From assembly GCF_030020805.1 (NCBI RefSeq), contig NZ_CP125098.1:3681501-3745500 (forward strand): a stretch of DNA of 64,000 nucleotides. Reading direction: 5' to 3'. The position numbers were made by a program, and so were the translations under genes. Positions 26,601 through 35,412 of the stretch are shown piece by piece; the stretch's first letter is position 1, and each line of letters opens with the position of its first letter. Source of the DNA: Paenibacillus sp. RC67 (GTDB lineage Bacteria > Bacillota > Bacilli > Paenibacillales > NBRC-103111). The notes beneath the pieces are model-generated. The model was not told where the DNA came from, did no database searches, and saw only the letters and a list, made by a program, of their open reading frames with translations.

Positions 26601-26706
26601 ATGAGAAAAAAATTACAAGTCTTCCTATCGTCTACGTTTAATGACCTGATTGAAGAACGTCATGCCGCAGTACAAGCTGTACTTAAAGCTGGCCACATTC
26701 CTGCGG
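26601..26706 (+). pseudogene. DUF4062-domain remnant
   Basis: The first ~35 codons of a DUF4062 protein: MRKKLQVFLSSTFNDLIEER, then HAAVQAVLKAGHIPAG. The family continues with MELF...; here it runs into unrelated sequence and a tandem repeat. DUF4062 proteins are large and often linked with NTPase or TIR-like effector domains, so nearly everything is lost. Confidence 0.65.
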
Positions 26707-26789
26707 GAGAACAACAGCGACCGGAAGGGGATACCCCACCAGGGTACCGAAGTGATTTTACAAATTTTCAAGTTTCTCGAGAAACTCAA

Positions 26790-26829
26790 GACACCAGGAC
26801 ACCAGGACACCAGGACACCAGGACACCAG
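26790..26829 (+). repeat. Five perfect tandem copies of GACACCAG
   Basis: An 8-bp unit repeated five times without mismatch, directly followed by CGGTGTCTTTTTT. Each unit supplies GACACC, the left arm of a terminator whose right arm is GGTGTC at 26831-26836. A 16-bp perfect palindrome AGTTTCTCGAGAAACT (26771-26786) lies just upstream. Confidence 0.9.
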
Positions 26830-26842
26830 CGGTGTCTTTTTT
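26830..26842 (+). terminator. Right arm and T run of the repeat-based terminator
   Basis: GGTGTC followed by TTTTTT; pairs with any of the five GACACC units, the nearest giving a tight GACACC-AGC-GGTGTC hairpin. Confidence 0.7.
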
Positions 26843-26967
26843 CATTTAAAGAGGAGGTACCCAATATCATGTTTCCGCACAAAGCAAGTTCAAGCTCTTC
26901 TTTCTTTTCCTTCATGGTACTCTGTGTGAAACCAGCAAAAGAACAGTTTGATTTTTCCAATAACCCT

Positions 26968-27019
26968 ATTGTGCGCGAAGAAACTTTTGATGTATGATCA
27001 TTATATCTTAATCATTAAG
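26968..27019 (+). promoter_or_regulatory. Promoter and ROK operator of the regulator gene
   Basis: A candidate -35 TTGTGC (from about 26969) and -10 TATGAT (about 26993) with an 18-base spacer are followed by the palindrome CTTAATCATTAAG at 27007-27019, at about the transcription start. This suggests autorepression. Confidence 0.6.
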
Positions 27020-27037
27020 TTAATGGAGGTTTCACTT

Positions 27038-28252
27038 ATTCAACCTAACAAGATCGCTTACCTGCAGCAAGTAAAACAGCATAATATGGCGGCTATTCTG
27101 AAGCAAATATGGAGGATGGAGCAAGTATCGAGGATCGAGCTGGTTGAGCAAACCGGGCTGACCTCGGGTACGATCACCAATCTGACGCATGAATTAATCG
27201 AGCTTAGAGTGATCCGCGAGAAGGAATCCGTCTCCGGACATGTCGGGCGCAAAAGAGTCATGTTAGGCTTCGACCCCGGTTACTACCGCATGATTGGACT
27301 TGACATAGGTCGATCCTCCTTTGAAATCGTGGTTACGGATGTATGCGGCACGATTCTGAAGATAGTTGAACGTGAAATCCCGCAGCCGAGCGGGCCTGAT
27401 ATCGTTGAGCGTGAAATACTGCCTATCCTTCAGACCATCAAGGAAGAAGCGGAGCAATCGGGCTGCTGTATTCTCGGCTTAGGCGTCGGGGTGCCCGGAC
27501 CTATTAACTACAGCAAGGGGACACTGTTGAATCCGCCGAATTTTCCAGGCTGGAACGGCTACGAGCTGCGCCAGGTATTGGAGGAGCAGTTGCAATGGTT
27601 AATTGTAATAGAAGATGATGCACGTACATCTGCTCTGGCCGAAAGCTGGTACGGTATAGGCCGGAACGTGGAGGAGCTTGTATTGATTACCATGGGAATT
27701 GGCATTGGCGGTGGCGTTGTATCCGGCGGCGAGATCGTACGGGGGACGAACGGGCTGTGCGGTCAGGTTGGACATATGACCCTTGTGCACGATGGCCAAC
27801 GGTGCGATTGCGGGAACATGGGATGCTGGGAAACGGTTGGCTCCATACCGGGAATATTGGGGCGATGGGCGAACGAGGGTACGATGGATGAATTTATCGC
27901 AGCCGTGCGAAGAGGAGAGCAAGGAGCTGTACATTGTATGGAAGAGACGCTCCATTATTTGGAGACGGCTTTGATCAATGTGTATAACCTGTATGATCCG
28001 CAATTGGTTGTGCTTGGAGGAAAATTGCTTCCATACGTGAAGGACTATTTGCCGTCGGTACAGTCCAACTTGCAGAAACGGGTGTACGCCTTTGCGAGAG
28101 AGAGACTGATGCTGAGAACATCTACCTTCGGGGCATCCCAAAGCGCTTATGGTGCGACCGCTCTGCTGCTCGGATATTTGCTGAGCGAACCGCTAATGCT
28201 GCTATCAGACCGGAGTCCTGCAAGCTTGGATGGCAGCAAGCAAGATCTATGA
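27038..28252 (+). CDS. ROK-family transcriptional repressor, apparent ATT start
   Basis: About 404 residues. The N-terminal winged HTH (about residues 20-75, SRIELVEQTGLTSGTITNLT) precedes a ROK sugar-kinase-like domain with DIGRSSFEIVV and the zinc motif CDCGNMGCWE. It is thus an XylR/NagC-type repressor sensing a sugar. GGAGG at 27025-27029 stands eight bases before ATT (27038), where homologues would begin (IQPNKIAYLQQVKQHN); an in-frame ATG at 27023 precedes the ribosome site and is unlikely. It probably binds the CTTAATCATTAAG boxes of this locus. Confidence 0.85.
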   Translation: MQPNKIAYLQQVKQHNMAAILKQIWRMEQVSRIELVEQTGLTSGTITNLTHELIELRVIREKESVSGHVGRKRVMLGFDPGYYRMIGLDIGRSSFEIVVTDVCGTILKIVEREIPQPSGPDIVEREILPILQTIKEEAEQSGCCILGLGVGVPGPINYSKGTLLNPPNFPGWNGYELRQVLEEQLQWLIVIEDDARTSALAESWYGIGRNVEELVLITMGIGIGGGVVSGGEIVRGTNGLCGQVGHMTLVHDGQRCDCGNMGCWETVGSIPGILGRWANEGTMDEFIAAVRRGEQGAVHCMEETLHYLETALINVYNLYDPQLVVLGGKLLPYVKDYLPSVQSNLQKRVYAFARERLMLRTSTFGASQSAYGATALLLGYLLSEPLMLLSDRSPASLDGSKQDL

Positions 28253-28302
28253 GAAACGTGAAGATGGAGTTTTGCCATAGGCAGAACTTCTTTGCAGTTA
28301 TT

Positions 28303-28321
28303 TATCTTAATCATTAAGATA
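28303..28321 (+). promoter_or_regulatory. ROK operator before the glycoside hydrolase-like gene
   Basis: The perfect palindrome CTTAATCATTAAG (28306-28318), here extended to TATCTTAATCATTAAGATA, 30 bases upstream of the start. Confidence 0.75.
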
Positions 28322-28350
28322 ATATGATAAATGGAACGGGGGTTGCCAGT

Positions 28351-30741
28351 ATGAGCATGTCTTACCTGGATTTATCACATTCAACCGTTGTTTATTCAAG
28401 TGAAGCAACAGGAGCGGAAGCCAAGGCAGTCGATGTCCTGATTGAGGAACTGGCAAAGCGGACAGGAATTCTTTTGCCACGCTTGCATAGTTATCCAGCC
28501 AAGGTAGAATCCGTGATTGTAATAGGGACAGCCGATTCCATGGCGCGGATAGGAGGTGTTCTATTACCTGATCCCATTCCGACACTAGAACCGGAGGGGT
28601 ATATGCTGCGAAGTGTCATGAGCAAGCGAAGCCGTGCGGTCTATATCATTGGCGCTGATGCTCGCGGAGTTCTTTACGGAGTAGGCAAGCTCCTTCGTAT
28701 CCTGCAATGGGCAGAGAATAAGATTGGATTAGGAATCGAGCTTAACTTGACTGAGGCTCCACGCTTCCCCCTTCGGGGACATCAGCTCGGCTATAGACCC
28801 AAAAACAATGCCTACGACGCCTGGAGCGTAGAGCAGTTTGATCAATACATCCGGGATCTGGCTATATTCGGCACCAACAGCATCGAACTATTGCCGCCGA
28901 GAACAGATGATGAGGCTAGAAGTCCGGTAATGAAGGTCGAGCCTATGGAGATGATGATTCGCCTATCCGAGATCATCGATTCCTATGGACTCGATACATG
29001 GATTTGGTATCCGAACATCGGTGGGGACTACACGGATCCGATAACTATTGAGACGGAATTGGCAGAACGTGAAGCTATTTTCAGCACGATACCGCATCTT
29101 CAGCATGTGTTTATTCCTGGGAGCGATCCTGGGAATATGGAGCCCGAGCCCCTCTTCTCATGGTGCGAGAAAGTAGCGAAGCTTCTCCATCGTTACCACC
29201 CTGACGCCAAGCTATGGCTATCACCCCAAATCATGAATGACGATCCGATGCGATGGAAGAACGCCTTCTATAAACAGTTGAACACGGAGCCTGATTGGCT
29301 CGGAGGCATTGTATTTGGTCCCCATGTAGACGAGACGCTACCTGCATTGCGCAGCATCGTCCCATCCCGGTACCCGATACGCCGCTATGAAGACATCACT
29401 CATAGCTTTCATTGTCAATATCCAGTCGCCGACTGGGATGTTTCATTCGCCGTAACCTTAGGCAGGGAATGCGCCAATCCTCGCCCGTCCGCACAAAAAC
29501 ACATTCATAATCTTCTGGCATCCTATACAGTTGGCAATCTTTCTTATTCGGAAGGCATCAACGACGACGTGAACAAATTCGTTTGGAACGGTCAGGACTG
29601 GAACCCTGAGACGCCGGTAATCGAGACATTGCGGGAGTATGCTAGATGGTTCATCGGTTGTAATCAGGAGGAAGGAGTAGCGCAAGGATTACTCGCTCTG
29701 GAAAACAACTGGGTTGGTCCCTTGGCAGCCAACGACAGTGTGGAGGTGACTCTGCTTCAGTGGCAGCAGATGGAGAAGGAGGCCAGCTCGCGAGCGCGGA
29801 ACAACTACCGATTTCAGATGGGCCTGCTGCGCGCTTATTTCGATGCTTACACGAAGAGGCGGCTGTTCTACGAAACCGAGCTGGAGTATCGAGCCAAGGA
29901 AGCCCTGCGAGAAGCGGAGAGCTTGGGAGCATTGGCAGCCGTACAGCTTGCCGACCAGATTCTTGACCGTGCCGTAACCGAGCCTGTCGCCCAAGATTAT
30001 CGCAGGCGCTGTGAGGAGCTGGCCGATGCCTTGTTTGCATCGATAGGATATCAATTGACGGTTTCCCGGCATTTCGCCATTGCCCGGGATCGAGGCGCGT
30101 TTATCGATACGATTCAAGCGCCGTTGAACGATGCTTGCTGGCTGCGCGTCCGATTCGCTATGATCCGCGAAGAGTCCGAAGAATCGAGTCGGCTCGAGAG
30201 GATCAGCGAAATGCTGAATCGGGCCAATCCGGGGCCGGGAGGCTTTTACGACAACTTCGGGTCAAGACGCAGCAGCCGTCGAGTGGACTGGGGACTGGGA
30301 TGGGAGAGAGACCCTGGTTCTTTGTCATCACCAAGAATCGCGCACGCCGTCTATTTGGCGTCCGGAAGCCTTTCTGAAGCGAAGGAGAAGGAGCTCGGAG
30401 GTATCCCGCTCGCTTGGATTCAGCACGTGAATGTAATGCTGGACACCCCACTTATCTTATACTATGAGAACCTCAGCCCCACGACCGATTACAAGATGAA
30501 AGTCGCTTTTCTCGGGGAGGTTGGAACCGGAGCTCATAAGACAGCTCACGTAAGGATTACGGCTAATGATGATCACTTAATCCTAGAGAGTGTACAGGTA
30601 CCGGGCGGAACAGTGACTCTGTGTGAAGCTGTCCTTCCGAGAGAAATTGCGCGTGAGGGAGTACTGAAACTAACCTTCCTGCGTACGCAAGGGACCAAGC
30701 GCTTAAATGTAGCGGAGCTATGGTTAACCCCTATGACATGA
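28351..30741 (+). CDS. Large glycoside hydrolase-like protein (GH20/GH67-type N-terminal domain)
   Basis: A 796-residue cytoplasmic protein. Residues ~1-125 look like the alpha/beta N-terminal domain shared by GH20, GH67 and GH84 enzymes (VIVIGT..., YIIGADARGVLYGVGKLLRI). A barrel-like domain follows, starting EAPRFPLRGHQLGYRP (about 142) and including WIWYPNIGGDY and FIPGSDPGN. A helical region and a beta-rich C-terminus complete it. No signal peptide is visible, so it would act on imported oligosaccharide. Neither the family nor the catalytic acids can be fixed by eye; alpha-glucuronidase or hexosaminidase activity are both possible. The ATG at 28351 has CGGGGG eight bases upstream; ATG 28324 has none. 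Confidence 0.6.
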   Translation: MSMSYLDLSHSTVVYSSEATGAEAKAVDVLIEELAKRTGILLPRLHSYPAKVESVIVIGTADSMARIGGVLLPDPIPTLEPEGYMLRSVMSKRSRAVYIIGADARGVLYGVGKLLRILQWAENKIGLGIELNLTEAPRFPLRGHQLGYRPKNNAYDAWSVEQFDQYIRDLAIFGTNSIELLPPRTDDEARSPVMKVEPMEMMIRLSEIIDSYGLDTWIWYPNIGGDYTDPITIETELAEREAIFSTIPHLQHVFIPGSDPGNMEPEPLFSWCEKVAKLLHRYHPDAKLWLSPQIMNDDPMRWKNAFYKQLNTEPDWLGGIVFGPHVDETLPALRSIVPSRYPIRRYEDITHSFHCQYPVADWDVSFAVTLGRECANPRPSAQKHIHNLLASYTVGNLSYSEGINDDVNKFVWNGQDWNPETPVIETLREYARWFIGCNQEEGVAQGLLALENNWVGPLAANDSVEVTLLQWQQMEKEASSRARNNYRFQMGLLRAYFDAYTKRRLFYETELEYRAKEALREAESLGALAAVQLADQILDRAVTEPVAQDYRRRCEELADALFASIGYQLTVSRHFAIARDRGAFIDTIQAPLNDACWLRVRFAMIREESEESSRLERISEMLNRANPGPGGFYDNFGSRRSSRRVDWGLGWERDPGSLSSPRIAHAVYLASGSLSEAKEKELGGIPLAWIQHVNVMLDTPLILYYENLSPTTDYKMKVAFLGEVGTGAHKTAHVRITANDDHLILESVQVPGGTVTLCEAVLPREIAREGVLKLTFLRTQGTKRLNVAELWLTPMT

Positions 30742-30749
30742 CTATTATT

Positions 30750-30762
30750 CTTAATCATTAAG
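30750..30762 (+). promoter_or_regulatory. ROK operator before the ROK kinase gene
   Basis: Exact CTTAATCATTAAG, 26 bases upstream of the TTG start, downstream of a -10-like TATTAT. Confidence 0.75.
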
Positions 30763-30787
30763 AAAACAGTATAGGAGGAAAGTCACC

Positions 30788-31759
30788 TTGACCTGGCTTG
30801 CCGGAATCGATATTGGCGGAACCAAATGTGCAGTTTGTCTGGGAGAAGTAACCGCTTCTGAGGTTCGTATCGCCGCTAGACGAAGCTTTCCAACCGGTAA
30901 TACAACGCCTTCCTCGGCTATCCATAGACTGATAACAGCTTTGGATAACCTGCTGCTGAAACAAGGATCTCCGGATTTGCACGCTCTTGGAATCAGCTGC
31001 GGCGGGCCGCTCGACAGCAGGCGAGGGCTCATACTATCCCCACCTAATTTGCCCGGATGGGACAGCATCGACATTGTCCGACCGCTGCGGGAGCATTACG
31101 GCATCTCTGTCGGTCTGCAGAACGACGCTAATGCATGCGCTTTGGCAGAATGGAAATGGGGAGCTGGGAGAGGCACGCAAAATATGATATTCCTTACCTT
31201 CGGAACCGGCATGGGCGCAGGACTCATTCTAAATGGAGCGCTCTATAGCGGAACCAATGACATGGCGGGAGAAATCGGGCATATGAGGCTGGAAGCAAGC
31301 GGACCGGTTGGCTATGGGAAAGCCGGCTCCTTCGAGGGATATTGCAGCGGGGGCGGTATCGCCAAGCTGGCGCAGACGATTGCCCGTAAGGAGCTGCGCA
31401 AAGGGGGGAAGCCCTTGTTCTGTCCGGAGCCGGGGCTGCTAACTGCCATTACCGCACAGAAAGTGGGCGAAGCTGCAGAGCAGGGAGATCCAACGGCGAT
31501 CAAGCTCTGGGGCATCGTAGGGAAGCAGCTCGGCAGAGGGCTCGCCGTACTTGTGGATCTGCTGAATCCCGAGTTGATAGTCATCGGCAGCATTTACGGC
31601 CGTCAGCAGCCATTGCTTGAGCCCCTGGTCATGGAAGAGCTGCAGCGGGAAGCATTGACGTATTCGATGTCCGTATGCCGGATCGTCCCTGCACAGCTGT
31701 GCGAACAAGTAGGGGATTATGCTAGTCTTTCGGTTGCCTACAGCCTGCTCTCCTCCTAG
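30788..31759 (+). CDS. ROK-family sugar kinase
   Basis: A 323-residue protein with the phosphate loop GIDIGGTKCAV at residues 5-15, catalytic NDANACALAEW (about 115-125) and GEIGHMRL (about 161-168). There is no HTH, so it is an enzyme of the glucokinase/N-acetylmannosamine kinase type. The zinc motif CxCG is replaced by EGYCSGGGI. It starts at TTG with AGGAGG nine bases upstream. It is preceded by the ROK operator, so it is expected to phosphorylate a monosaccharide released by the locus, perhaps mannose or an aminosugar. Confidence 0.88.
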   Translation: MTWLAGIDIGGTKCAVCLGEVTASEVRIAARRSFPTGNTTPSSAIHRLITALDNLLLKQGSPDLHALGISCGGPLDSRRGLILSPPNLPGWDSIDIVRPLREHYGISVGLQNDANACALAEWKWGAGRGTQNMIFLTFGTGMGAGLILNGALYSGTNDMAGEIGHMRLEASGPVGYGKAGSFEGYCSGGGIAKLAQTIARKELRKGGKPLFCPEPGLLTAITAQKVGEAAEQGDPTAIKLWGIVGKQLGRGLAVLVDLLNPELIVIGSIYGRQQPLLEPLVMEELQREALTYSMSVCRIVPAQLCEQVGDYASLSVAYSLLSS

Positions 31760-31827
31760 ATAGCGGCTCAATTAGCGTCATAAAGGATAAAAAAAGCGAA
31801 ATATCAGCAAATGAGCATGAACTCATC

Positions 31828-31836
31828 TAATGATTA
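31828..31836 (-). promoter_or_regulatory. Weak ROK operator core before the ABC operon
   Basis: TAATGATTA, whose complement TAATCATTA is the nine-base core of the CTTAATCATTAAG operator; outer bases do not match. It lies in the ~200-base gap before the permease genes. Confidence 0.35.
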
Positions 31837-31956
31837 TCGTTCTTCTGAAGGCCTGTTTGACCGGAGATTAGGATCTTGTCGGTTAAAGATTATAGACTGA
31901 ACAACAAACTGCGGACTATGATGAGCTCGTAACCGGAAAGAGGGGAGGTTAAACTA

Positions 31957-32901
31957 ATCGAAAGCAATGTAAAAGTACTGAGAGCAAGAAGCATGCGTCT
32001 ATCTATTCAAAGAACGATCGGCAAAGACGTATGGCTGTATTTGATGATGCTGCCCGGGCTGTTGTTCTATCTGTTATTCAAGTATTTGCCCATGTGGGAT
32101 ATGCTAATCGCGTTCAAGGACTATCAGCCTGCGTTGGGATTCTGGGGAAGCCGTTGGGTCGGTCTGGAGCATTTCGAGCGATTTTTCTCTGATCCGATTT
32201 TCTGGCAGTTGTTCCGCAACACCGCTATTTTGGCGGTCTATAACATCGTGCTGTTTTTTCCTCTTCCTATTATTGTCGCGCTGCTTCTGAATGAACTGCG
32301 GATTCAATGGTTTAAGCGAACGGTGCAAACGCTCATCTATATTCCACACTTCTTCTCCATCGTCGTTGTTGTGGGGATTACTTATGTTATGTTCACGACG
32401 GAAGGCGGGATTGTCAATGAAGCGGTCAGCAGTCTCGGTGCGGATAAGATTAACTTTCTGACGGAGCCGGAATGGTTTCGACCGATGGTTACGCTGCAGG
32501 TCATATGGAAAGAAACGGGATACGGCACGATCATCTTTTTGGCGGCGCTTGCGGGAGTCGACCCGTCCTTGTATGAAGCTTCCAAAATCGACGGGGCAAA
32601 CCGGTGGCACCAGCTCTGGTATATTACGATGCCTGCGATTAAGAGCACCATCGTCATTCTGCTCATCCTTCGTCTCGGGAACTTCCTGGACACCGGATTT
32701 GAGCAAATGCTCCTTATGATCAACGCGCTGAACCGCGAAGTGGGCGAGGTGTTCGACACGTACGTCTACATCAACGGGATCACACAGGGGCAATTCAGCT
32801 ATTCGACCACGGTAGGCTTGTTTAAATCGGTTGTCGGCTTGATCTTGGTCGTCACGGCGAACTACATTGCCCGCAAATTGGGGGAGGAAGGCGTATATTA
32901 G
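31957..32901 (+). CDS. Sugar ABC transporter permease (LplB type), apparent ATC start
   Basis: About 314 residues, six hydrophobic segments, N-terminal KDVWLYLMMLPGLLFYLL and KYLPMWDM, and EAA loop YEASKIDGANRWHQLWYITM. It is closely related to the permease at 21532. A strong GGGGAGG (31942-31948) sits eight bases before ATC at 31957, which would give the ~25-residue basic N-terminal tail usual for the family. The in-frame ATG at 31993 has only a weak site. It pairs with the permease downstream; no ATPase is encoded. Confidence 0.85.
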   Translation: MESNVKVLRARSMRLSIQRTIGKDVWLYLMMLPGLLFYLLFKYLPMWDMLIAFKDYQPALGFWGSRWVGLEHFERFFSDPIFWQLFRNTAILAVYNIVLFFPLPIIVALLLNELRIQWFKRTVQTLIYIPHFFSIVVVVGITYVMFTTEGGIVNEAVSSLGADKINFLTEPEWFRPMVTLQVIWKETGYGTIIFLAALAGVDPSLYEASKIDGANRWHQLWYITMPAIKSTIVILLILRLGNFLDTGFEQMLLMINALNREVGEVFDTYVYINGITQGQFSYSTTVGLFKSVVGLILVVTANYIARKLGEEGVY

Positions 32902-32926
32902 ATTTTGAAAAAGGAGGTGTACCCGA

Positions 32927-33802
32927 TTGCGCAAACGCTCTATCACAGGCACGGTATTCGATATCGGCAACTATGCTCTTCTAACCCTGCTCGCATTGCT
33001 AACCCTGTTTCCATTCCTACATATCCTGGCTGGTTCGTTAGCTTCGCCGACGGAGGTGCTGCAGAGCAAGTTCATTCTGTTTCCCAAGGAGCTTTCCTTT
33101 GAAGCGTACCGGTACATTTTTTCCGAAAATACGCTGCTTCGCAGCTTGTTGATTACCATTTTCATTACGGTCGCCGGCACACTGATTAACATGGCAATGA
33201 CGCTGTCCATGGCCTATCCGTTATCTCGCAACGTAAAAGGCAAGCGGACGATCATGCTGCTCGTCGTGTTCACCCTACTGTTCGGCGGCGGAATCATTCC
33301 CAGCTTTCTGGTGGTCAAGTCGCTAGGTCTGCTAAATACGTACTGGTCCTTATGGCTGCCTGGTGCGATACATTCTTTTTATATGATCATCCTGATCAAC
33401 TTCTTCAAGCAGTTGCCTGTTGAATATGAAGAATCCGCCAAAATCGACGGGTGCAACGACCCGACCCTGCTGTGGAAAATCGTGATTCCTCTGTCGCTTC
33501 CGGCAATCGCAACCTTTTCCTTGTTCTATGCAGTAAGTCATTGGAACACCTTCTTCAGCGCCTTGCTTTATATCAATGACTCGCATAAATGGCCGATTCA
33601 AATCTTGCTGCGGCAAATTGTCATCATGTCGTCGGGCGGCATTGGGGATGCGAGCTACGCCTCGGAATCCGCTTACGTGATCCCGCCGCAAACGGTCAAA
33701 ATGGCAGTGATCGTTGTCGCCACGCTTCCTATTATTATGGTGTATCCTTTTTTACAAAAACACTTTGCCCAAGGTGTACTATTAGGGTCAATTAAAGGAT
33801 AA
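32927..33802 (+). CDS. Sugar ABC transporter permease (YtcP/MalG type)
   Basis: A 291-residue membrane subunit; EAA loop EESAKIDGCNDPTLLWKIVI (about residues 167-186) and ending FAQGVLLGSIKG. The TTG start at 32927 has AAGGAGGTG upstream. Length and sequence parallel the permease at 22434, so the two transport units arose by duplication of a module. Confidence 0.9.
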   Translation: MRKRSITGTVFDIGNYALLTLLALLTLFPFLHILAGSLASPTEVLQSKFILFPKELSFEAYRYIFSENTLLRSLLITIFITVAGTLINMAMTLSMAYPLSRNVKGKRTIMLLVVFTLLFGGGIIPSFLVVKSLGLLNTYWSLWLPGAIHSFYMIILINFFKQLPVEYEESAKIDGCNDPTLLWKIVIPLSLPAIATFSLFYAVSHWNTFFSALLYINDSHKWPIQILLRQIVIMSSGGIGDASYASESAYVIPPQTVKMAVIVVATLPIIMVYPFLQKHFAQGVLLGSIKG

Positions 33803-33834
33803 TAAAAATATGAGAGTCGAAAGGAAGAACCGCC

Positions 33835-35389
33835 ATGAAAAAACAAGCTACGGCCGTTGCATGCGCGTTAGTTTCACTGTCCATGGTTGTTGTAGGGTGC
33901 AGCGGAGGAGGGCAGGGGAGTCCGGCTGGAGAGGCTGCGGCAACCAAAGCCCCGTCCTCGTCAAATGCGCCAGAAGGTCAGAAAGCACCGCTAAAGCTGA
34001 GCATTATGGCTACTTATTACACGCCGCAGCCACCCAATAACCAGAGTGATATATGGAAAAAACTGCAGGAGATGACGAACACCCAGATCGATATGACTTG
34101 GGTACCGCGCTCGGCCTACGACGATAAAGTCAGCGTATCGATCGCTTCCAACGATCTCCCACAAGGTGCTGCTCGCACTGAACTCATCCTCCCCGCCCTT
34201 GGTGAATGCGATTAAATCGGGACTATTCTGGGAAATTGGGCCTTATCTCAAAGATTATAAAAACTTGAGCAACTTAAGCAAAGTCCAATTTGAAAGCACG
34301 AAAATACAGGGGAAAACGTACAGCTTATACCGGGCAAGGCCTCTCGCGCGTTTCGGCGTCACGTTCCGCAAAGATTGGCTGGATAATCTCAATCTGAAGG
34401 AGCCGAAAACTCCCGAGGAAATGTATGAGGTGATGAAAGCGTTTACCAGAAATGATCCTGACAAGAACGGCAAAGACGATACTTACGGCGTGCTAGCCTT
34501 TAAAGACGGGCAAGGTTATTTAATTCCCCATATCGCATCATGGTTCGGCGCACCTAACGATTGGAAGGAAGAGAACGGGCAGTTTACTCCTTCCTTTATG
34601 ACTAACGAATATTTTGAGGCATTGAAATATATTAAGAGATTATATGACGAGAAACTGATGAATCAGGACTTTGTCGTGACGGAAGAGCAGCAGATGAACT
34701 CGCTGTATAACCAAGGCAAGGCTGGAATTAACTTGGGGCTGTTTGATGACGTGGGCAAATCGCAGCTGGAGCTCAGGAAGATCAATCCCCAGGCTAAAGT
34801 CGGTATCCTCGATACGATAACGGGGCCAAAGGGCCAACGCATCTGGTCTCAGCCGGGCTATACGGGCGTGTTCCTATTCCCGAAATCGTCGGTAAAGACG
34901 GAAGCGGAGCTCAAGCAGATATTGGCTTTCTTCGATAGGCTCCAGGAACCGGATGCCGTTAATTTGCTGACCTGGGGAATCGAAGGCAAGCAATACAAGC
35001 TGACGAATGGGCAAGCGGAAAAAATCGTCTCCGACGACGCATTTAACAACGATACGCTGGGACTGGGCGAGCTTCGCATCGATGACGGCTCTAAGGAGTT
35101 AATATTGACAGGGGAGGACCCACTGACTACAAAAGGGAAGCAGCTGATCAAGGACAACGTAAAAATAGTTGTGACAAATCCGGCGTTGAGCCTCTATTTC
35201 GAATCTCCAACCTGGAGCCAAAAAAGCAATGAGCTAAAGAAAATCGTTTCCGACGGTGCCGTCAAATTCATTATGGGCAAAATCGACGAAGACGGATGGA
35301 AAAAGGTGCAGGAGGACTGGAAGAAAGCGGGAGGCGATAAAGTGCTGACCGAATTCGCCGACATTTTCGCCAAATCCAAAAACAAATAA
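33835..35389 (+). pseudogene. Extracellular sugar-binding lipoprotein, frameshifted
   Basis: The lipoprotein (VVVGCSGGG, Cys at about residue 22) reads normally to SIASNDLPQ at about residue 110. One extra G in CAAGGTG (34164-34168) then shifts the frame to an early stop at 34215. The next frame resumes seamlessly as VLLALNSSSPPLVNAIKSG and continues to 35389 with DWLDNLNLKEPKTPEEMYEVM, as in LplA proteins. Either the gene is broken or the base is an error; all flanking genes are intact. Without it the two permeases would lack their binding protein. Confidence 0.85.
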
Positions 35390-35412
35390 CCAATCGGCAG
35401 GAGTGTTAGAGC

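Noticed and set aside
26790..26829. CRISPR array
   Set aside because: Units are only 8 bp, contiguous and without spacers.
26559..26849. A 96-codon frame through the tandem repeat as a protein gene
   Set aside because: It joins a DUF4062 stub to repeat-encoded sequence and a terminator; no ribosome site and no coherent domain.
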